A stretch of DNA of 64,000 nt from Antennarius striatus (taxonomy: Eukaryota > Chordata > Actinopteri > Lophiiformes > Antennariidae). Below the pieces are notes generated by a model. That model was not told the origin of the DNA and did not search any database. It was given only the letters and a program-made list of their open reading frames with translations. Position numbers and translations under genes: made by a program. Numbering within the stretch: position 1 is the stretch's first letter; every line of letters starts with the position of its first letter. Location of the stretch: the NCBI RefSeq assembly GCF_040054535.1, contig NC_090797.1:10676501-10740500 (forward strand), in the 5' to 3' direction. This document shows, piece by piece, positions 1 through 15,300 of this stretch.

Positions 1-3000
1 CTTGGGGAGAACATCACCCTCCCCAAACCCCTGATCCAGGAGATGATCCAGAGGGTTTGTGTTTGTCTTAAACATGAAAATAAAGGGGATTGTATTTGCA
101 TCTTGGAGACTTTTTGTGCATGTGCAGGATACTTAATCTTTCTCTCCTTCACAAGGTGTTTGGCAGCTCAATGGGGAAAGATCTGATACTAGAGTTCACC
201 AAAGAGATGTTCACAATGAAACAGTTTGAGCAGGTGAGTTATTTTCTGCGTCTGCCTCTTTTCTCTGTGACTTCCTGAGATCATCTCTCCCTCCTTCTCC
301 TCCAGCTCTTCCTTCCCACCCTGTTGCGCTTTGTTACTGGATTGTTTGGCTGTGGCGAACCCCTCTCTTGTAACGACGCCCTGGAGGTGATGGTCAGTCT
401 TATCCTCGCCAAGGCTCCACCCCCTACAGACGGCTCCCTGGCATTTGAAACGTACCCGCTGCTCTTCACCGGACAGACCACAGGGTGAGATTCTGCAGTG
501 TGCATCGCAAATTGTGATTGCATTATTTTCTAGTGGTTAATGTGTTTTTCTTCTCAGAGTGTTTGGTATGGAGACGGTATCGGAGCAGCCTGAAGTGCCA
601 GAGATGGTGCTATCTCTGATCACACTTCCTGAGGAGGAGGAGCAGCTCATCACTGACCTGTCATTACCATGGACTGCCCTGGTGCTGCTGCCACACCTCA
701 GGTCACAAACACACACACGGTGCTAATGTCAATCTCAGGGTCACATTTAATAGAAGTAGAGCAGAGCAGTCTGGCGTTGTTACAGAAGAGGAAAAAAAAT
801 CTCTTGATATGGATTTTCAGAATAAGAATCATACTTTAATAAACACTGTTGGGAAATTATTTTTCAACTCTTTTATATATTTCAAACACATATATATATA
901 CAGGGCCTTGCAAGCACACACACACACATCATGTATTGTATATAGCATAATTACTTCAGGGGATGTTTTTTGTTCATCTTGTCCCCATTGAATTAAAGAA
1001 GACAGAACAGGATTTGTGAAAGTTTATACCAAAACAAACTCGTGTCAAATTAGAGTGTCTTTGTTAAAATGTGCTTCCTCAAACATGCATTTGCATGAAT
1101 TTGCAAGTTATGTTTATTTTACTAATGTATGGTGTGTGTTGTCTTTTTTCAGGCCACTTCCCTCCACTGGTGTTGTTCCCACTGTGGTGGCTTTCTTGAA
1201 CCACCTCCTGTGTCAGATCGAGAAAGAAAAACTGAAAAAAGGTTTGCACTGTTTTTATGACTTTAAGTCGCTATAAGGAAAGTGTCAAATGTATACTCTA
1301 CAACACGTTGGTAACAATAAGTACAGATATAACTAAAGGGGTGGCTTGTAGATTCATCAATAGGCTTAATATTTATATATTATGTGGGAAAAAAGTGTTT
1401 TCTGCTAACAGCTTTTCGAACTCTTAGACCATCATGCTTTTCTATACCTTGTGTTATACATTAAATATATTTGGGGTCCAAGTTCTTTTAGGGATGTAGT
1501 GTTTTGATGGACACTTATGTGTGTTCAATGCTTCAACTAATAATAAAGACAATGATTTAAATCATAATGAAAATAACGAAGTGCGTTTGCTGAAATGTGT
1601 TCATCGTAAAATGGGTCGATGTGCTTTTGCTGTTGTTGGGACTGACTGGAGCTTCTCTGCCCTCCAGCCGGTCTGTATGTAGCCAGACAGGCTCTGAGCT
1701 GCCTCCTCACCCTGGATGGCTCTGCCGACCTGCTGTCTATGATCCCTGTGGACAAGATCAACTCAATCCTGCGGTACTCGCTGCTGCTTTCAATGCTGAG
1801 TGACTTGTGTCGTCTCCTTTTATCACAGCACTCCTCTGATCGTGTCATTAATTCTGTTTGCAGACAATATCCCACAGACCTGTCTGCCCTGCTGCTGGGA
1901 GACCTGTACTACACTCGCCTGTCACTCAGTGGTGTTTCTGAGCACCTGTCCCATGATGCACTGCTGGAGGTCTACCAAATCCTTCATACCAACCTCTCCT
2001 CTAATATACCCAAGGTATGTCTATATTCACAGCAGCAGGACTCATTTAAAGGATCCCCTCAATGTCAAGTTCAAACTTTTGCAGAATTTTTGAAGCGTAA
2101 TATGAACGTGCCTGTATATGCACTGCCAATGTCACCCTCGGACTGTTTCCTCTCTCAGATACGCCTGCTGACTCTCAGGATTCTCTCTCAGTTTGACGCG
2201 GAGCTCCCTCTCCAGACGGAGGTAAGATTTTCAATCCAAGTTTTCCTTAAAGTCCATCAAATATCCCTGAGGCCGTGCCTCACCTGCCTCTCCTGACCGC
2301 ACTCCACCGGGTAAATGTAACCCTTGTGTTAATGTGGTCAAACTTTGCCAAAATCCCCCAGGGCTGTGTATGTGCTCGAATATGTGGACACTTGTTTCTT
2401 TTTCCAGGGTGAGGACAATGTGGAAGTGCAGCCAGTTTTTGCCGTTTGCCTGCAGGCTGAGTTAGTTCCTGCTTCTGTACAAGAATACAGAGAGAAGCTG
2501 CTTCATCTCCGAAAACTGAGACACGACCTGGTGCAGTGCAGTCTTCCTCAAGGGCCACCCGGCGTCTTCCAACAGGTACAGAACAAACCCTTCTGGCTGC
2601 TGGCTCTCATACCGAACGTTGTAAATAAATCCATCTTTAAGATTCAAGATGGGTCAGTGGTATCCAAACGACAGCGATGTCAACATTAACAAGTCCTTCT
2701 GCTCGTTCACCTGCAGGTTCCTCTGCGTTACCTCATTGCAATGCTGTTCATTAACTTCAGGCCTCTGTGGGACGCAGTCATTGAAATTATCGTGTGAGTA
2801 CAAAGTGAAATCAGCTCAGACGAAAACACTTTGATTCAATAATTAATGCACTTCATGAGGAATTAACCTCACTTCATGAGGAATGCTAACAGCGCTAAAT
2901 GTAAGAAATACAGGTGGTCGTCTGAGTGGCCTGAATAAGTAAATATTTACGAAATGATTCTCTTCCCTCCTGTCAGGAGTCATGCTAGAGGAATGGAACA

Positions 3001-6000
3001 CAAGGACTTCTGGAAGGTGTTCCATGAGCACCTGGAGATGGTGGCCGGGCTGGCCGGTAAGAGCTGCCTGTTAAACCTTCATACCCTGGTGTCCCACACT
3101 GATGCATTCAAGTCTTTAACTAGGCAGAGTGACTGTGACTGCAGTAGATCTTCTTCTGTACATTTTATAGAAAAAGAATTGCAGGAGGATGAAGAGGATG
3201 ATGAAGAGAGCGAGTTGGGTCCTGAGGCAGAGTCGGGCTGTGATGTCATTGAAAGCGGTGACGTTGGGGTGCTGTTCCTGGAGCAACTCAGGTTTACACG
3301 TGACCCCAAGGAGAGAACGGACTTTTCCAACTTCCGGAGCCTGTTGTGGCGCGCCATGGCCCAGTTTCCAGACAGAGTGGAACCCCGGAGCCGAGAACTG
3401 AGCCCCCTTCTGCTCAAGTTCATCAGGTCAGTGTTGTCAAAGGAGACCCACAGTCCCCAAAGAAAAACATTTACTTCATTTGTGATGTTCATCATATAAA
3501 AATGTCTTCAACATCCTGACTTTTGAGAGTTGGCGTGTTAAAATGAATTTAAATTTGTGTTTAAACATCTTCGGATACCTCGTTTTAGGTGTGTTCAGGG
3601 TTAAACTACCCTGTTAATAATTTTCCAACATTTCAGTGCAATCAGAATTCAAATATTTAATTTTTTCTGCTTTCAGAAATGAGTTTTACCCGGCTGACCA
3701 GATGATTGCACCTACTCAAGACTTGAGGAAGGGGAACAACGCTGCCCTGGAGGAGTCTGCAGTGGCTGTGGAGGAAGAGGAGGAAAAAGAAGAAGAGGAG
3801 GAGCAGGAGGCAGAGGAGGAGGGCAGAGTGCAAAGGAAGGCTCTTCCCAGAAGAGCTGCTGCCAAGTATGACGCCAGAATCACATCAAATGTTGTTTGTC
3901 TGCATCAGTAACTATTAAGCCAGAGAGGAATCCAGATCCAGATTAATTGGAACATTTAATTATCACAATATTATCACATAATTATTCTCAAAATATGAAA
4001 CATTAATGTAGATGTTTATACTTGATCTCATTTCAGTTGTTTTATATTCCATAAGATCTTCATATATCAGTGTCCAGAGACTTAATCCCTAAACCCTTTT
4101 GAATAATCTCAGCCCTGCATTCAGCTTTGTGAGAACGCATTCATCCATCGAACAGGATTTTTAATTGTGTTAGATTGGGAAGAAGAATTTTTATAAGCTG
4201 GAAAGAAACTTTTTATTCTTCAGGTTGATGTTACTTTGCAACATTCAGAAACATCAATTGTGACAAGTCTTATTTGATTTACTTAACTGAGCGATTTGTA
4301 CACCGAACTTATTTTGACTATTTCATATGTCTGGTGTATAGTGTGGAATTTTAACTGGGAGCACTGAATGGGAACTATCTCTCTTCTTACAGACAGCTGA
4401 TCGCCCATTTGAAGGTATTCGCCAAATTCAACAATCCTCGTTCTCTCTACCTAGAAAACAGCCTCAGTGAGCTTTATTACCAGGTAATCCATGAACCGCT
4501 ACACATTGTCTGTGACTATCAAGCTGTGTTTCAAACATATCTGGATTTTTCAGCTTCCCAGAAAGGGACTGGGAGTTTTGGGAAGCTGAATCTTGAAATA
4601 TGGAGTAAGCACATCTTTTACACTCTCTGTGTTTTTCCCCAGTTGCTCTGCCATCAGGACCAGCAGATACAGCGAATGGCACTGGAATGTGTTCTTACAT
4701 ACAAAGACCCCAACATAGTACCATACAAGTAAGAAAAGAAAAAATTGCAGTAATTTCTTGTTCTGGCTTTTTCTCAACATAACCACTGTTCACACCTAGA
4801 TAGGAATCATGGCTGTCCTCACGCCTCTAAGGTTACAGGTGGAGGAATGTCCACTTCCTCTTTGGTCTGTCATCCTGAACTCTGTTATCTGTCGTCAAGC
4901 TATTATGTACTGTAGACTGTAATGTGCCTGGAGAGTGATGCATGTTTCCTGGGATGTCTGTATGTGGCTCTTTGTATGGGATTAGACTGTCAGTAATGTC
5001 AGCATTCAGCAGAATCTGTGTGTGATCCACAACCTGACATCAACAGGTTAACAACATTAGAATGATTAAGATGTTTCTATAATCTGACCTGTCTCTGTGT
5101 GCGTGTGTGTGTGTGTGTGTGCGTGCGTGTATGTGTGCGTGCGCGTGTGCTGGTGTTCAGGGAGAATCTTGAGAACCTACTGGACGACAAACACTTTAAA
5201 GAAGAGATTGTCCATTTCAATATTTCTGAGGAAACAGGAGTGATCGACGCGTCACACAGAGCCAAGCTCCTCCCACTCCTCATGAGGTAGGACGGGGTTT
5301 TTTTTTGTTTGTTTGTGATGCTGATCTTCTAAAAAGTCTAAAAAGTGATATTTGTTTCCTCGGAAGCTTTTCTCACTTTGGGAACGCTTCAGTTTCTTTT
5401 TATTTTTTCGTACGGGTTCTGTTTCTTTGGTTTATAAGATCTGGGTGTTTCTTTTACCGCTAAGGACATCTTCTCTGTTAGGAAGCTTCAGAAATGATGA
5501 GCTTGTAGGATCAGTCAGCGTGTAAATACATAGCTCATGTGACAGCTTCATGTGATACGGCCGTCTCCAGCCCTGTGTCTGCTGTCTCCGAGACAGGATC
5601 CTGTTTGGACGTCTGAGCTCTAAAGCTGGCAGCAAGTTTCAAGGGAAGGCGAGCGCCTCCTCTCGCTCCTCCATCATCGTGCGCTTCCTGGCAGGCTGCC
5701 AAGCTGAGGAGCTGGGAATGTTCATTGACCTGCTGCTGGAGCCCGTCAGCCATCACACCCAAGGTAGGACGGAAACCAAAGAGTTGGGTTTTTTTAACCA
5801 CCAAGAGGAAGAATTTGGAACCCGTATCAACTTGAGTGTAATCTTTTATTTTCATTTGAGTTTCAATCCAACTGTATTTAAATTAAGTTATTAAATTTGG
5901 GTCCTAAATTACTTAAAATGACATTAAAGTAGAGCCACTTTGTTTCATGATAGCTTAACTGAACCTGAAAGTGTGTTTCTTTGTAATCATTTTATGCATT

Positions 6001-9000
6001 TAGTTGATCAGCAGAAGACACAGCATCGTCTTTTGATAAATAATCTAATGTAGTCTACGAACACAAAACTGAGTTTGATGTTTTCCTCGATTTTACGTCA
6101 AAATAGATTATATATTTTGGACTGCGAAACAAAACATCTTCTTGTTTGGCCCGTTGTCATCAGGTTCATGCCTGGCAGCGGTTCAGAGAGCCGTAGCGGA
6201 GACGGACGTGGGCGCCGTCCTGCCGCTGGGCCGTCAGCACAGCCTGCTGAACATCATCAATGTGGTGATTCACAAGCTGGGTCACCTCATCCACACCTAC
6301 CTGCCCAAGGTGCTCCAGATCCTGCTGTGCGTCACCGCCTCAGTGTCCACCCTCCTGGACAGCAGGGCGCAGGTAACCAGGATGGAGGTGTTTTTGAACC
6401 GTGAACTTCTTTCTGCTGAATTTGTAGCTCCAGCAGTGTTGTGTTGTTAGAGGACACGGTCTCAATATTTATTTTACAAGGTGTCTGTACACATTAACAT
6501 TTATGTCACCTGAATATAAAGGTAAAAGAATACTTTAGAGATACAAATGTGAAGAAGTAACCCGTGTCCTGATTCACTGGTGCCTTTACTTCCCCCGTTG
6601 TCTTCAGCTGCGTGCCGGTTGCATCAGTCCTCTGAAGAACCTGAGGCGGATAGGTGTCCTGAGGATCCAGGACTTTTTCGACGGCTTCGACTGCTACAGC
6701 TTCAGTGCAGATGAGCTGGACGCCGTCTTTCAGGCTGTGGTCTGGCCTCAGGTTTGTAGAGCTGCTTACGTTCTTACCCAGTTTTTTTTTTTTTATTGGC
6801 CAACCAATGAGATAAACTTTCTTCCTGTGCAGGTCTGTCGCCTCCCCACAGAGAGCCCTTACTCACCCACTCCTCTGCTGAAAGTCATCCACATGTGGTG
6901 TAAAAATGCCAGGTCTGACTCTCTTCCTCAGTTTTTGTTTTTTTTGTCACATTATTCAACTACTTAGCAGAAGTCATTTACCATTAAGATATTTTCATAC
7001 ACAGTAAGGAGTTTTTTATTCTGACACTCAGGTACTTCCCCCTGTTGGCCAAGCGGAGGACAAATCATCCAGAGTGTGATGTCCTCCTCAATGTTTTTGC
7101 CCTCCTCTCGGCCAAAAATGTTTCCCCGACAACCATCGCCATGGTGATGGACATAGCTGAATCCCTTGCAACCACTGAGGACTTTGTGGCTTCAGAAACG
7201 GAGGCGGAGCTGGTCGTCAATGACTGTGTGCTCCCACAGCCAGAAGAGGGCGCTCTTGTCAATGCAGGTCAGCCTTTCAGTCATATATACAGACATGTCC
7301 TCCACTTCCGGTGGCAGGGGAAATTGTTTTAAACGCAAATGTGCACGGTAATGTATCTCCTCTAGACTCATTATCCGTGGGCTCCAAACTGCTGCTGCCC
7401 CACATTTCCACCCTACTGCGCTACCTCAGCGGAGTCGTACGCAACGGCGACAGACTGAAGAAGAAAAAGCACAGGGCGCAGGTGGCCAAAGAGCTCAACA
7501 TCCTCTCCAAGTCAGTGTTTCATCTGGATTCGCTTTTTGTTCACGTCGCTCTTTCTCATTCGCTGCACAAAAGGCGCTTTTTGCTTCTTCGTCAAACTCA
7601 CTTTTCAATGTTCGTCTTTGTCAGGGTCAGCCGATTTGTGAGCAACAAGGAGCAGAGCTCGGTGCTTATCAGCCTGTTGCTGCCTCACCTGCAGAAAGCC
7701 AACAATCCTCAAGTAAGTCTGACCCCCAGTTGTTTGTCTAGAAGCATCTGAGATTATTTTTGTATTTATCTGCACCAGTGAAACAACTGGAGGTGTAGAC
7801 AAGTTAACAAGTCAGAAATTCCGTCATTCTAACAGTAAAAGGTGTTTTGACACTGCACTGACTTCCTCTGCTGCTCATGATGGTGTGTTTTACTTTAGGA
7901 AACAGAAATCGACATCCTGGCCACAGTGCAGAACTTGCTGCGACAGTGTGAGCAGCCCTCCTCCTTTCTCCGGCCACTCAGCAAACTCTTCTCCATCATC
8001 CACAACAAGCTGCCCAGACAAGCCCTCACCAATGTCTTCCAGGTACCAAAGAAAACCATTCCTGTCACAGAGTCGGCGTAATTTAATTTAAAGCCAGTTT
8101 TGATATTGAGCTTTCAAATCTAGTTGTAGTCCGAAATACCCGCAGCGCACTTCTCAGTAAGTGGTTTTTATTTACAGAATCCTCCACCATTTAATCCGTC
8201 TGCTCTACTTTCAGACTTTGTCGGATCTTGAGCCTTCTCTCGTTTACATCACCGATTTAGGATCAAAGGTAAGATCCCTCAGTACATTCATTTTAAACAG
8301 CGTGTTATTATGTTATATGTTATTAACATATTAATCAGGATATCCAAAGCTGTTTAAATCAATCCACTACACTTTCCTGAAAGAAACTTTCTTAAAAGTC
8401 CAGTGGATTGATTTAAACACCTTTGGTTAACCATGACCTGGATAACTGAGAACCTACACAGACATTTATCAGGATAAGAGATTATTTTTTAACATTTATG
8501 TTATCTGTCAAATAAATAAAAAAATCAGAATTTTATGAATAAAACTGTGTTAAATATGATTTTTGGTTTCGATATTATTAGACGTTAGCATGTATTTGAC
8601 TAAGATACTTCAAACTCACATTAACATCAGTTTCACTTTTAAATCCATTTGCATTTGTCAAACTTTAATACAATTCTGAGACAAAAACGACATGGAATCA
8701 AGAATCGCAAATGCAAACTGTAAAGACTAATCCACATTTATGAGTACACTCAGCTCCTGACTTCACGTGTGTGTTATCAACCATGGAATATGTCATCAAA
8801 GATAGTTTTTGTCAGTGTGATTTCCATCTTGTTTGAGCAAATGCTGACATTTCTTGGTGTAAAGATTTTAAAAATAACATTTAAGGCTCCAACTAAAATA
8901 CCTTGTTGCACTAATTGCATTTACGTTGTTCTTATGAAGTTTAACATTTAACTTGGTGATATTCTGTCAAGACTACCCCACCCATCGGCTCTACAACTTG

Positions 9001-12000
9001 CTGATCAAACTCGTTTTCTTCTTCAGCTGAATGCGTTTGACAGCCGACACTTGGATGAGATCCACTTTGACGTACGTCTGACGGCTTTCCAAGAAGCCAC
9101 AAGACGAGTCAGAGACATGACCACCCTGGACCTGGACTACATCAGCGCCATCTTACACAACTGCTTCCACACCTTTGAGGTAAGCAGATATATAATACAG
9201 ATATAGAGCCTAACCTGATAGATGCCAGCTAACAGATTGTCCTTCCCCCTTCCTCCTTGTGGTGCAGATTGGTGACATGTCGCTGGCAGACAACGCCACG
9301 CTATGTCTGTCTGCAGTGATCACCCAGCTGGCGGGGGTCGGGCCTGGAGAGCAGATCTACAGGGACGTCGTCCAGCACACCATCCTGGACGCCGTGCACA
9401 AGGGGCTTCGCAGCAAGACAGATGTAGGAGCACAGTCCTCTCCTCCCCATTTCTGAAAGGTAGACAGAGTCTCATCATCTTCCTCATTCTACCAGAGCGT
9501 GCAGAACGACTACACCACCATCCTGGCCTGCTTGGTGAAGGCCTTTCCCTCCAAGAAGGAGTTCAGAGACCTGGTTCAGCTCACCAACTACAGTGACCCT
9601 GAGTCTGACTTCTTTGAACACATGAAGCACATTCAGGTAAAAGAGAAAGCTGAACAATTCTGTAGTTTCTCCTCTCCTTGATATAAACATACATTTCTTT
9701 CTTGCCGTTTAGATCCATCGTCGAGGTCGTGCCCTGAGGAAACTGGCCAAGCAACTTACCGAGGGCCAGGTGGTGATGTCACCTCGTTCTCTCCAGAATT
9801 ACATCATGCCTTACGCCATGACGGCCCTGCTGGACGAAAAGATGGCCAAGGTGATTGGTGTATACACAACCGTGTAACTGTTAGAACAATCCGATTGTGT
9901 TCATCTATTTGAGTGTGACGTCCCCTCTCGTCATGTGCTGCAGCATGAGAACATGATATCAGCATCGGTGGAGGTGGTGGGAGCAGTGTGTCGCAGGCTG
10001 ACCTGGTCCAAGTACCTCTACTACCTGAAACACTTCATCCACATACTGCAAATGGGCCAGGCCGAGCAGAAACTGGCTGTCAGGTCAGGATTATAGTTTG
10101 TTTCTGCTGATTTTTTTTTAACCCTTACATTTATCAATCTATTGTCGTTACTTTCACATGATTTGCGAGTGTTTTCTTTCCTGTGTTGTTCCTTCATTAA
10201 TGCAGTTTGCTGGTCACAGTCCTGGAGGCGTTTCATTTTGACCATCAGACCCTCAGCAGAGAAATGGAGGCCGCCAAGGCCCGAGAGAGTGAGTGCCCAG
10301 TTTGTCTTAAAGAGTATGAAGTAGTTTGAGATTTGGGATCTTTTAATCCAAAGATCTGGTAAAGGAGATAATATAGTGTTTCATTCCATCTGTATCACTT
10401 CCTATTTCAAACATTCTTTACGAAGCTGTGAGCGTCTCAGTCGGAGCAGCTGATGATGAAGAACCTGCGGCTGACAAATCCGACGCAAGTGACAATGAGG
10501 AGGCAATGGATGTAGATGGCGATGCTCCATCTCACGTTCCTATGGAAACAGACGTCAACAGTGGGAAAAAAGAAGTGGTCTCAAGGGGGCCAGCGGCTCC
10601 TAAACCCACCGCCGTCGCCAGCGGGCTGCCAGACAGCAAGGAGGAGCTGGAATCTCTGATCAGCAACATTCACAGGACCGTCAAGACCAGCATGCTGCCT
10701 CGCCTCCACAAATGTCTCACCGCAAAGGTATGATGCTAAAAAAAACCCAAAAAAACAGCCTTACACTACTCTGAAACCCTTAAAGCGGATGTAAATCACG
10801 TGTGTGACGTGCAGGTGAAGCGTGATGAGGAGCACAAGGCGGTGAAGTCAAAAGATGTTAAGGATGAAGAGGTGGCCAGGATTCCGATAGCCTTCGCCAT
10901 GGTCAAAGTGATGCAGACGTTGCCTCCAGACATCATGGAGGCCAACCTGCCTGGGTATGCTGCTGTGTGCACTCTGAGCGGTGGATGTGTGCTCAGAGTG
11001 TTTGGTGAACAAGGACGTTTTGTTTCTGAACTCGTGTATTATGGTGCTTGTCTTGTTGGCATTTCCTATTCAGAGTCATAAGAACTTGGATATTAGCATT
11101 GCATTAGCTTGCAATTACTATACTTAATTCATTCATGTGATAAAAGATGTGTGTGTGTCGCCCAGGATCCTAATCAAGGTGTGTGTGCTGCTGAGGAACC
11201 GCTTCCAGGAGGTCCGTGACGTGGCGAGGGGAACTCTTGTGAAGATCATGGAGACCTTAGGATGCAGGTACCTGCAGTATCTGCTCAAAGAGATGCAGTC
11301 GGTCCTGGTCAAAGGCTACCAGGTAAGAGGCAAGCAGGAGGAAATGCAAAGAGGAATAAATAGTTCAAATTGTGAAGACATGCGTTTGTGCTTCCCTCCA
11401 TCCAGGTTCACGTGCTGACGTTCACCGTTTACCAGCTGCTGTCGGTCCTCAGTCCGGCCCTAAAGAGCGGCGACCTGGACCCATGCATGAACATGCTAAT
11501 AGATGTAAGAACGTTTCACAATTTGAGGCTACGTGGACTTCACTCTAACAAAACATCCAGCCTGTCTTTAACTGTGATTGAAATCCCTCTCCTGTCTGTC
11601 AGATTTTTAACAACGAGCTCTTCGGGGCTGTGGCGGAGGAGAAGGAGGTGAAGGGGATCGTGTCCAAGCTAATGGAGGCCCGACACAGTAAGAGCATGGA
11701 CTCCTACGAGCTGCTGGCTCAGTTCTGCAGCAAGGAGAGCATCACCAAGTTCGTATTGCCACTCAAGGAGGTGAGTGAGGGTTGCTAATATTTCTGCTAT
11801 CCAAATTGAACCAAATACACTGATAAATAAAATTTCTTTGCCTATATATTTTTCAAATAATTAAAAAGAATGATATAAAGCATCATTTATTTAATTCATC
11901 CTTCCATCTATTGGTAGCAGTGCAATGAAACGTCATGGTGGTTAACAAGCTGAACAACACAAGTCTTTTCTGCGAGCTAAGAGCTACCTACATTACTAAT

Positions 12001-12245
12001 AATTTGTGGTCTCAGACTTGGTTCTCCTCACTTTGGCTTGTTTGTTTCTGTTTATTAATTTCCCCTCCTTTCAGATCTTGGAGACCTCATCCAGTCTGAA
12101 GGTGTGTAACCGGGTGAGCGCTGTGCTGCGGAGGCTGGTCCTGGGTCTGCTTGTCAACGGGGGCATGACATCACAGGATATCCTGCTTCTCAGCCACGGT
12201 CTGGTCAGCGAAAGTCTGCCTCTGCTTACCAAGAGAGACCGGTAT

Positions 12246-12326
<81 letters not shown>

Positions 12327-15300
12327 TTCTCATGATTGTACAGTTAAAAAAAAAAATTGTGTATCTCCACACTGATTGTGTGTAGAGAGAAAGCCCTGGC
12401 TAAGCCTCCTCCAGACCCCAGACTGCCCCCTCCCAGCTGCCTGCTCCTGCCGCCAACTCCTAAGAGAGGAGGTCAGAGAGCTCCGGTCAGCAGCCGAACC
12501 AACATGCACATCTTGGTGGACGCTGGCCTGAAGGTAAACGTTCAAACACAGTTCCATATCGTTCAATCTTTGCTTTTATTTGTAGCGATGTAGAAACATT
12601 TATGAGCTGCTGCAGTTAAAATTATTTCCTGTGAGAAGCCAGGATGGGTATTAATCTGGAGGAGATGGATCTGTTTGTTTTTCAGCTGCTCCACCTGAGC
12701 CTGAAAAGGTCCAAAGTGACGTCATCCGATGTTTCATCCCTGGAGATGCTGGATCCTTTCGTGCTGCTGCTGCTGGACTGCCTCAACTCCATGCATGTCA
12801 AGGTACTAGTTGCTTTTTGTCACCCCAGCACTGAGGATTGCTTAATAAGATCCTTTATTATTGATGGTTCATGTACTGACACCCCCCCCCCTCCCAGGTG
12901 ATCACAGAGGCTCTAGTGGCGTTTACTTGGCTCCTGAAGTTCCCTCTGCCAGCGGTGGAGAAGAACTCCGACCAGCTGACCAAGCAGCTCTTTGTGCTGC
13001 TGAAGGATTATTCCAAGGCTGGAGCTGCGCGTGGAGAGAACTACCACCTGGTCCAGAACTGCTTCAAGGTATCCCTTATAATAAACTCCCATATAAGCAG
13101 GTGATGCTCCCTATTCTGTTTTTGTCCTGGGGTTTTTTTCCCTCAAGATTTGTTGATAAAACACAACAAATGTGCTGAGATCGTCTTTTTCTTTTGTGAA
13201 CAGTCATCTTTTTTCCTGGCCTGAGAAAATAATTATGACTATATAACAGCTGCGGTGTAATTTTATGGTTATTCTGTGTGTCTGTGTCTCAGTCTATCAC
13301 CATACTGGTGAAAAATATCAGAAGCAACAGCATCTCAGAGGTTCAGCTGCAAGTACTGCTGGGATATGCTGAGGAGGACATCTATGACCAGTCTCGTCAG
13401 GCCACTGCCTTCGGCCTGCTGAAGGTGACCAATCACACGTTGACCTGCTCTGATTTTTATGTCGTGGACAAATGAAAACATCAGATATGTTTCATGCATG
13501 TCTGTCCGTTCCAGGCTATTCTGTCCAGGAGACTCATTGTTCCAGAGATGGAGGAGGTGTTGAAAAAAGTGGCTAAGCTCTCTGTCAACGGCAGCAATGC
13601 CATGATCAGGATTCACTGCCGACAGGTATTCACGCACGGCAGAGGAGAAGCTCCAGTTTTCATCTCAGCTGCACACTGAAAGGGTGTTAAACACCTTTTG
13701 TGTTTAGCCGCCGCTCATGACTGGTGTGTTTGCAGATCTACCTCAAATACCTGCTGGACTACCCGCTGGGGAAGAAGCTGAAAGGTCACCTGGAATTTGT
13801 GGTGTCCCAGCTTCAGTACGAGCATGACACAGGCAGGGAGTCTGTGCTGGAGATGCTGGCCTACATCTTCCAGACTTTCCCTCAGGTATGTTCATTTCCT
13901 CCCGGGAAAAGAGAGCCAAAAATGCGTCTGCCATCCGTCTTTAATCGACACCAGAATGTTTTATTTTGTCCGTTCAGAAACTGCTGCTGCTGCACAGCGG
14001 TCTGTTCTTCGCCCCGCTGACCCTAGTCGTCGTCAACGATGACTCGGTACGCTGCAAAAAAATGGCCGCCCTAGCCATCAAAGCCCTACTGGGCCAAATG
14101 GACGCAAACAAAAAGAACAGCTTCTACTCACTCGTCAACACCTGGCTGAATGCAGACAAGGTACACACACACACACACACACATCAACAATCGATTTGCT
14201 TCCATCTTCATCCAGGAGAGTTGAGCCGACTTTTTTTGGGGGGGTACAAAATGCATTTGAAATTCACTGACATTAAACTTTAACTGGAGGAAGTGCAAAA
14301 CCAACTTTTTCATACTTAGCTTTGCAGATTTGTTCACAGGAAATATCTTCTGATATCTTCTGAGGATGTATTGCTATAGGAAACCTGTTTTCCATTACTG
14401 AAGACGTAGGCCTGACCTACATATAACCTCTGTTTTATTTGCATGCTCTAGTGGTGGGATATTTTTGTTGACCATTACTCAGTCATATAGTTAAAAGGAC
14501 ATCTTTGACCTCCTTCCTGCTCCCTCAGACCAGCCTGCAGCGTCTCGGGGCTCAGATCTGTGGTCTGTTTGTGGAGGTGGAGGAAGAGAAGTTCGCTGAT
14601 CGCCTGGATGACCTGCTTCCTCTGCTGGAGAGAGAGATCAACCCTGACAACTATGAGGATGTGAGACAAAACACCGTGAAAAAAAAGAAAAAACGGAGAA
14701 GGAGGAGGCGCGTTAACCATTTCTTGTCTTTCAGATTGAGGAGGAGAAGGACGAGAAAGGAGCAGATAGGCTGCTGTTTTGTTTTCTGACTCTTCTCACC
14801 AAACTGAGCAAACATTGCAGTTTGCTGGAGCTCAGCAAACCTCAGGACACACTCTGCAGCATCTGGGGTAAAGGACAGACACACACACGCAGACACACAC
14901 TGCCTCATCATCTCTTACATACACAATCACTACACACTCGATGGTTTTCTTCGTACTCCTTCAGGTCACATTGAAGCCCACCTACGGTATCCTCACTGCT
15001 GGGTGTGGCTGACTGCCTCCCAGCTGTTCGGCCAGTTGTTCGCGGCACATCAGGCGGACCAGCTGGTCACTGTTTGGAGAGGAGGAGGAGGAGATGCTTC
15101 ATCCCTTTCAGCAGCTACGGCCTTCATCACCACCCGCCTGGACAAGAAGGTGGAGCTGGAGAGCTTGTTTCTCCTGCGATGATCTGATTGCTTGTTTTTT
15201 TGTCATGGTTTGAACAATTGCTGTTTTTTTGGTTTCTTAATGGGATTCAGATGCGAGAGCTGGCGTTATCGTTCTGCCACCAGCTACAGTCCAAGTTCCT

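Noticed and set aside
13069-13292. UTP20 intron with a GTATCC donor, a possible third U12 intron
   Set aside because: The donor reads GTATCCCTT and no TCCTTAAC-like branch motif lies within 40 bases of the acceptor; an ordinary pyrimidine-rich acceptor is present.
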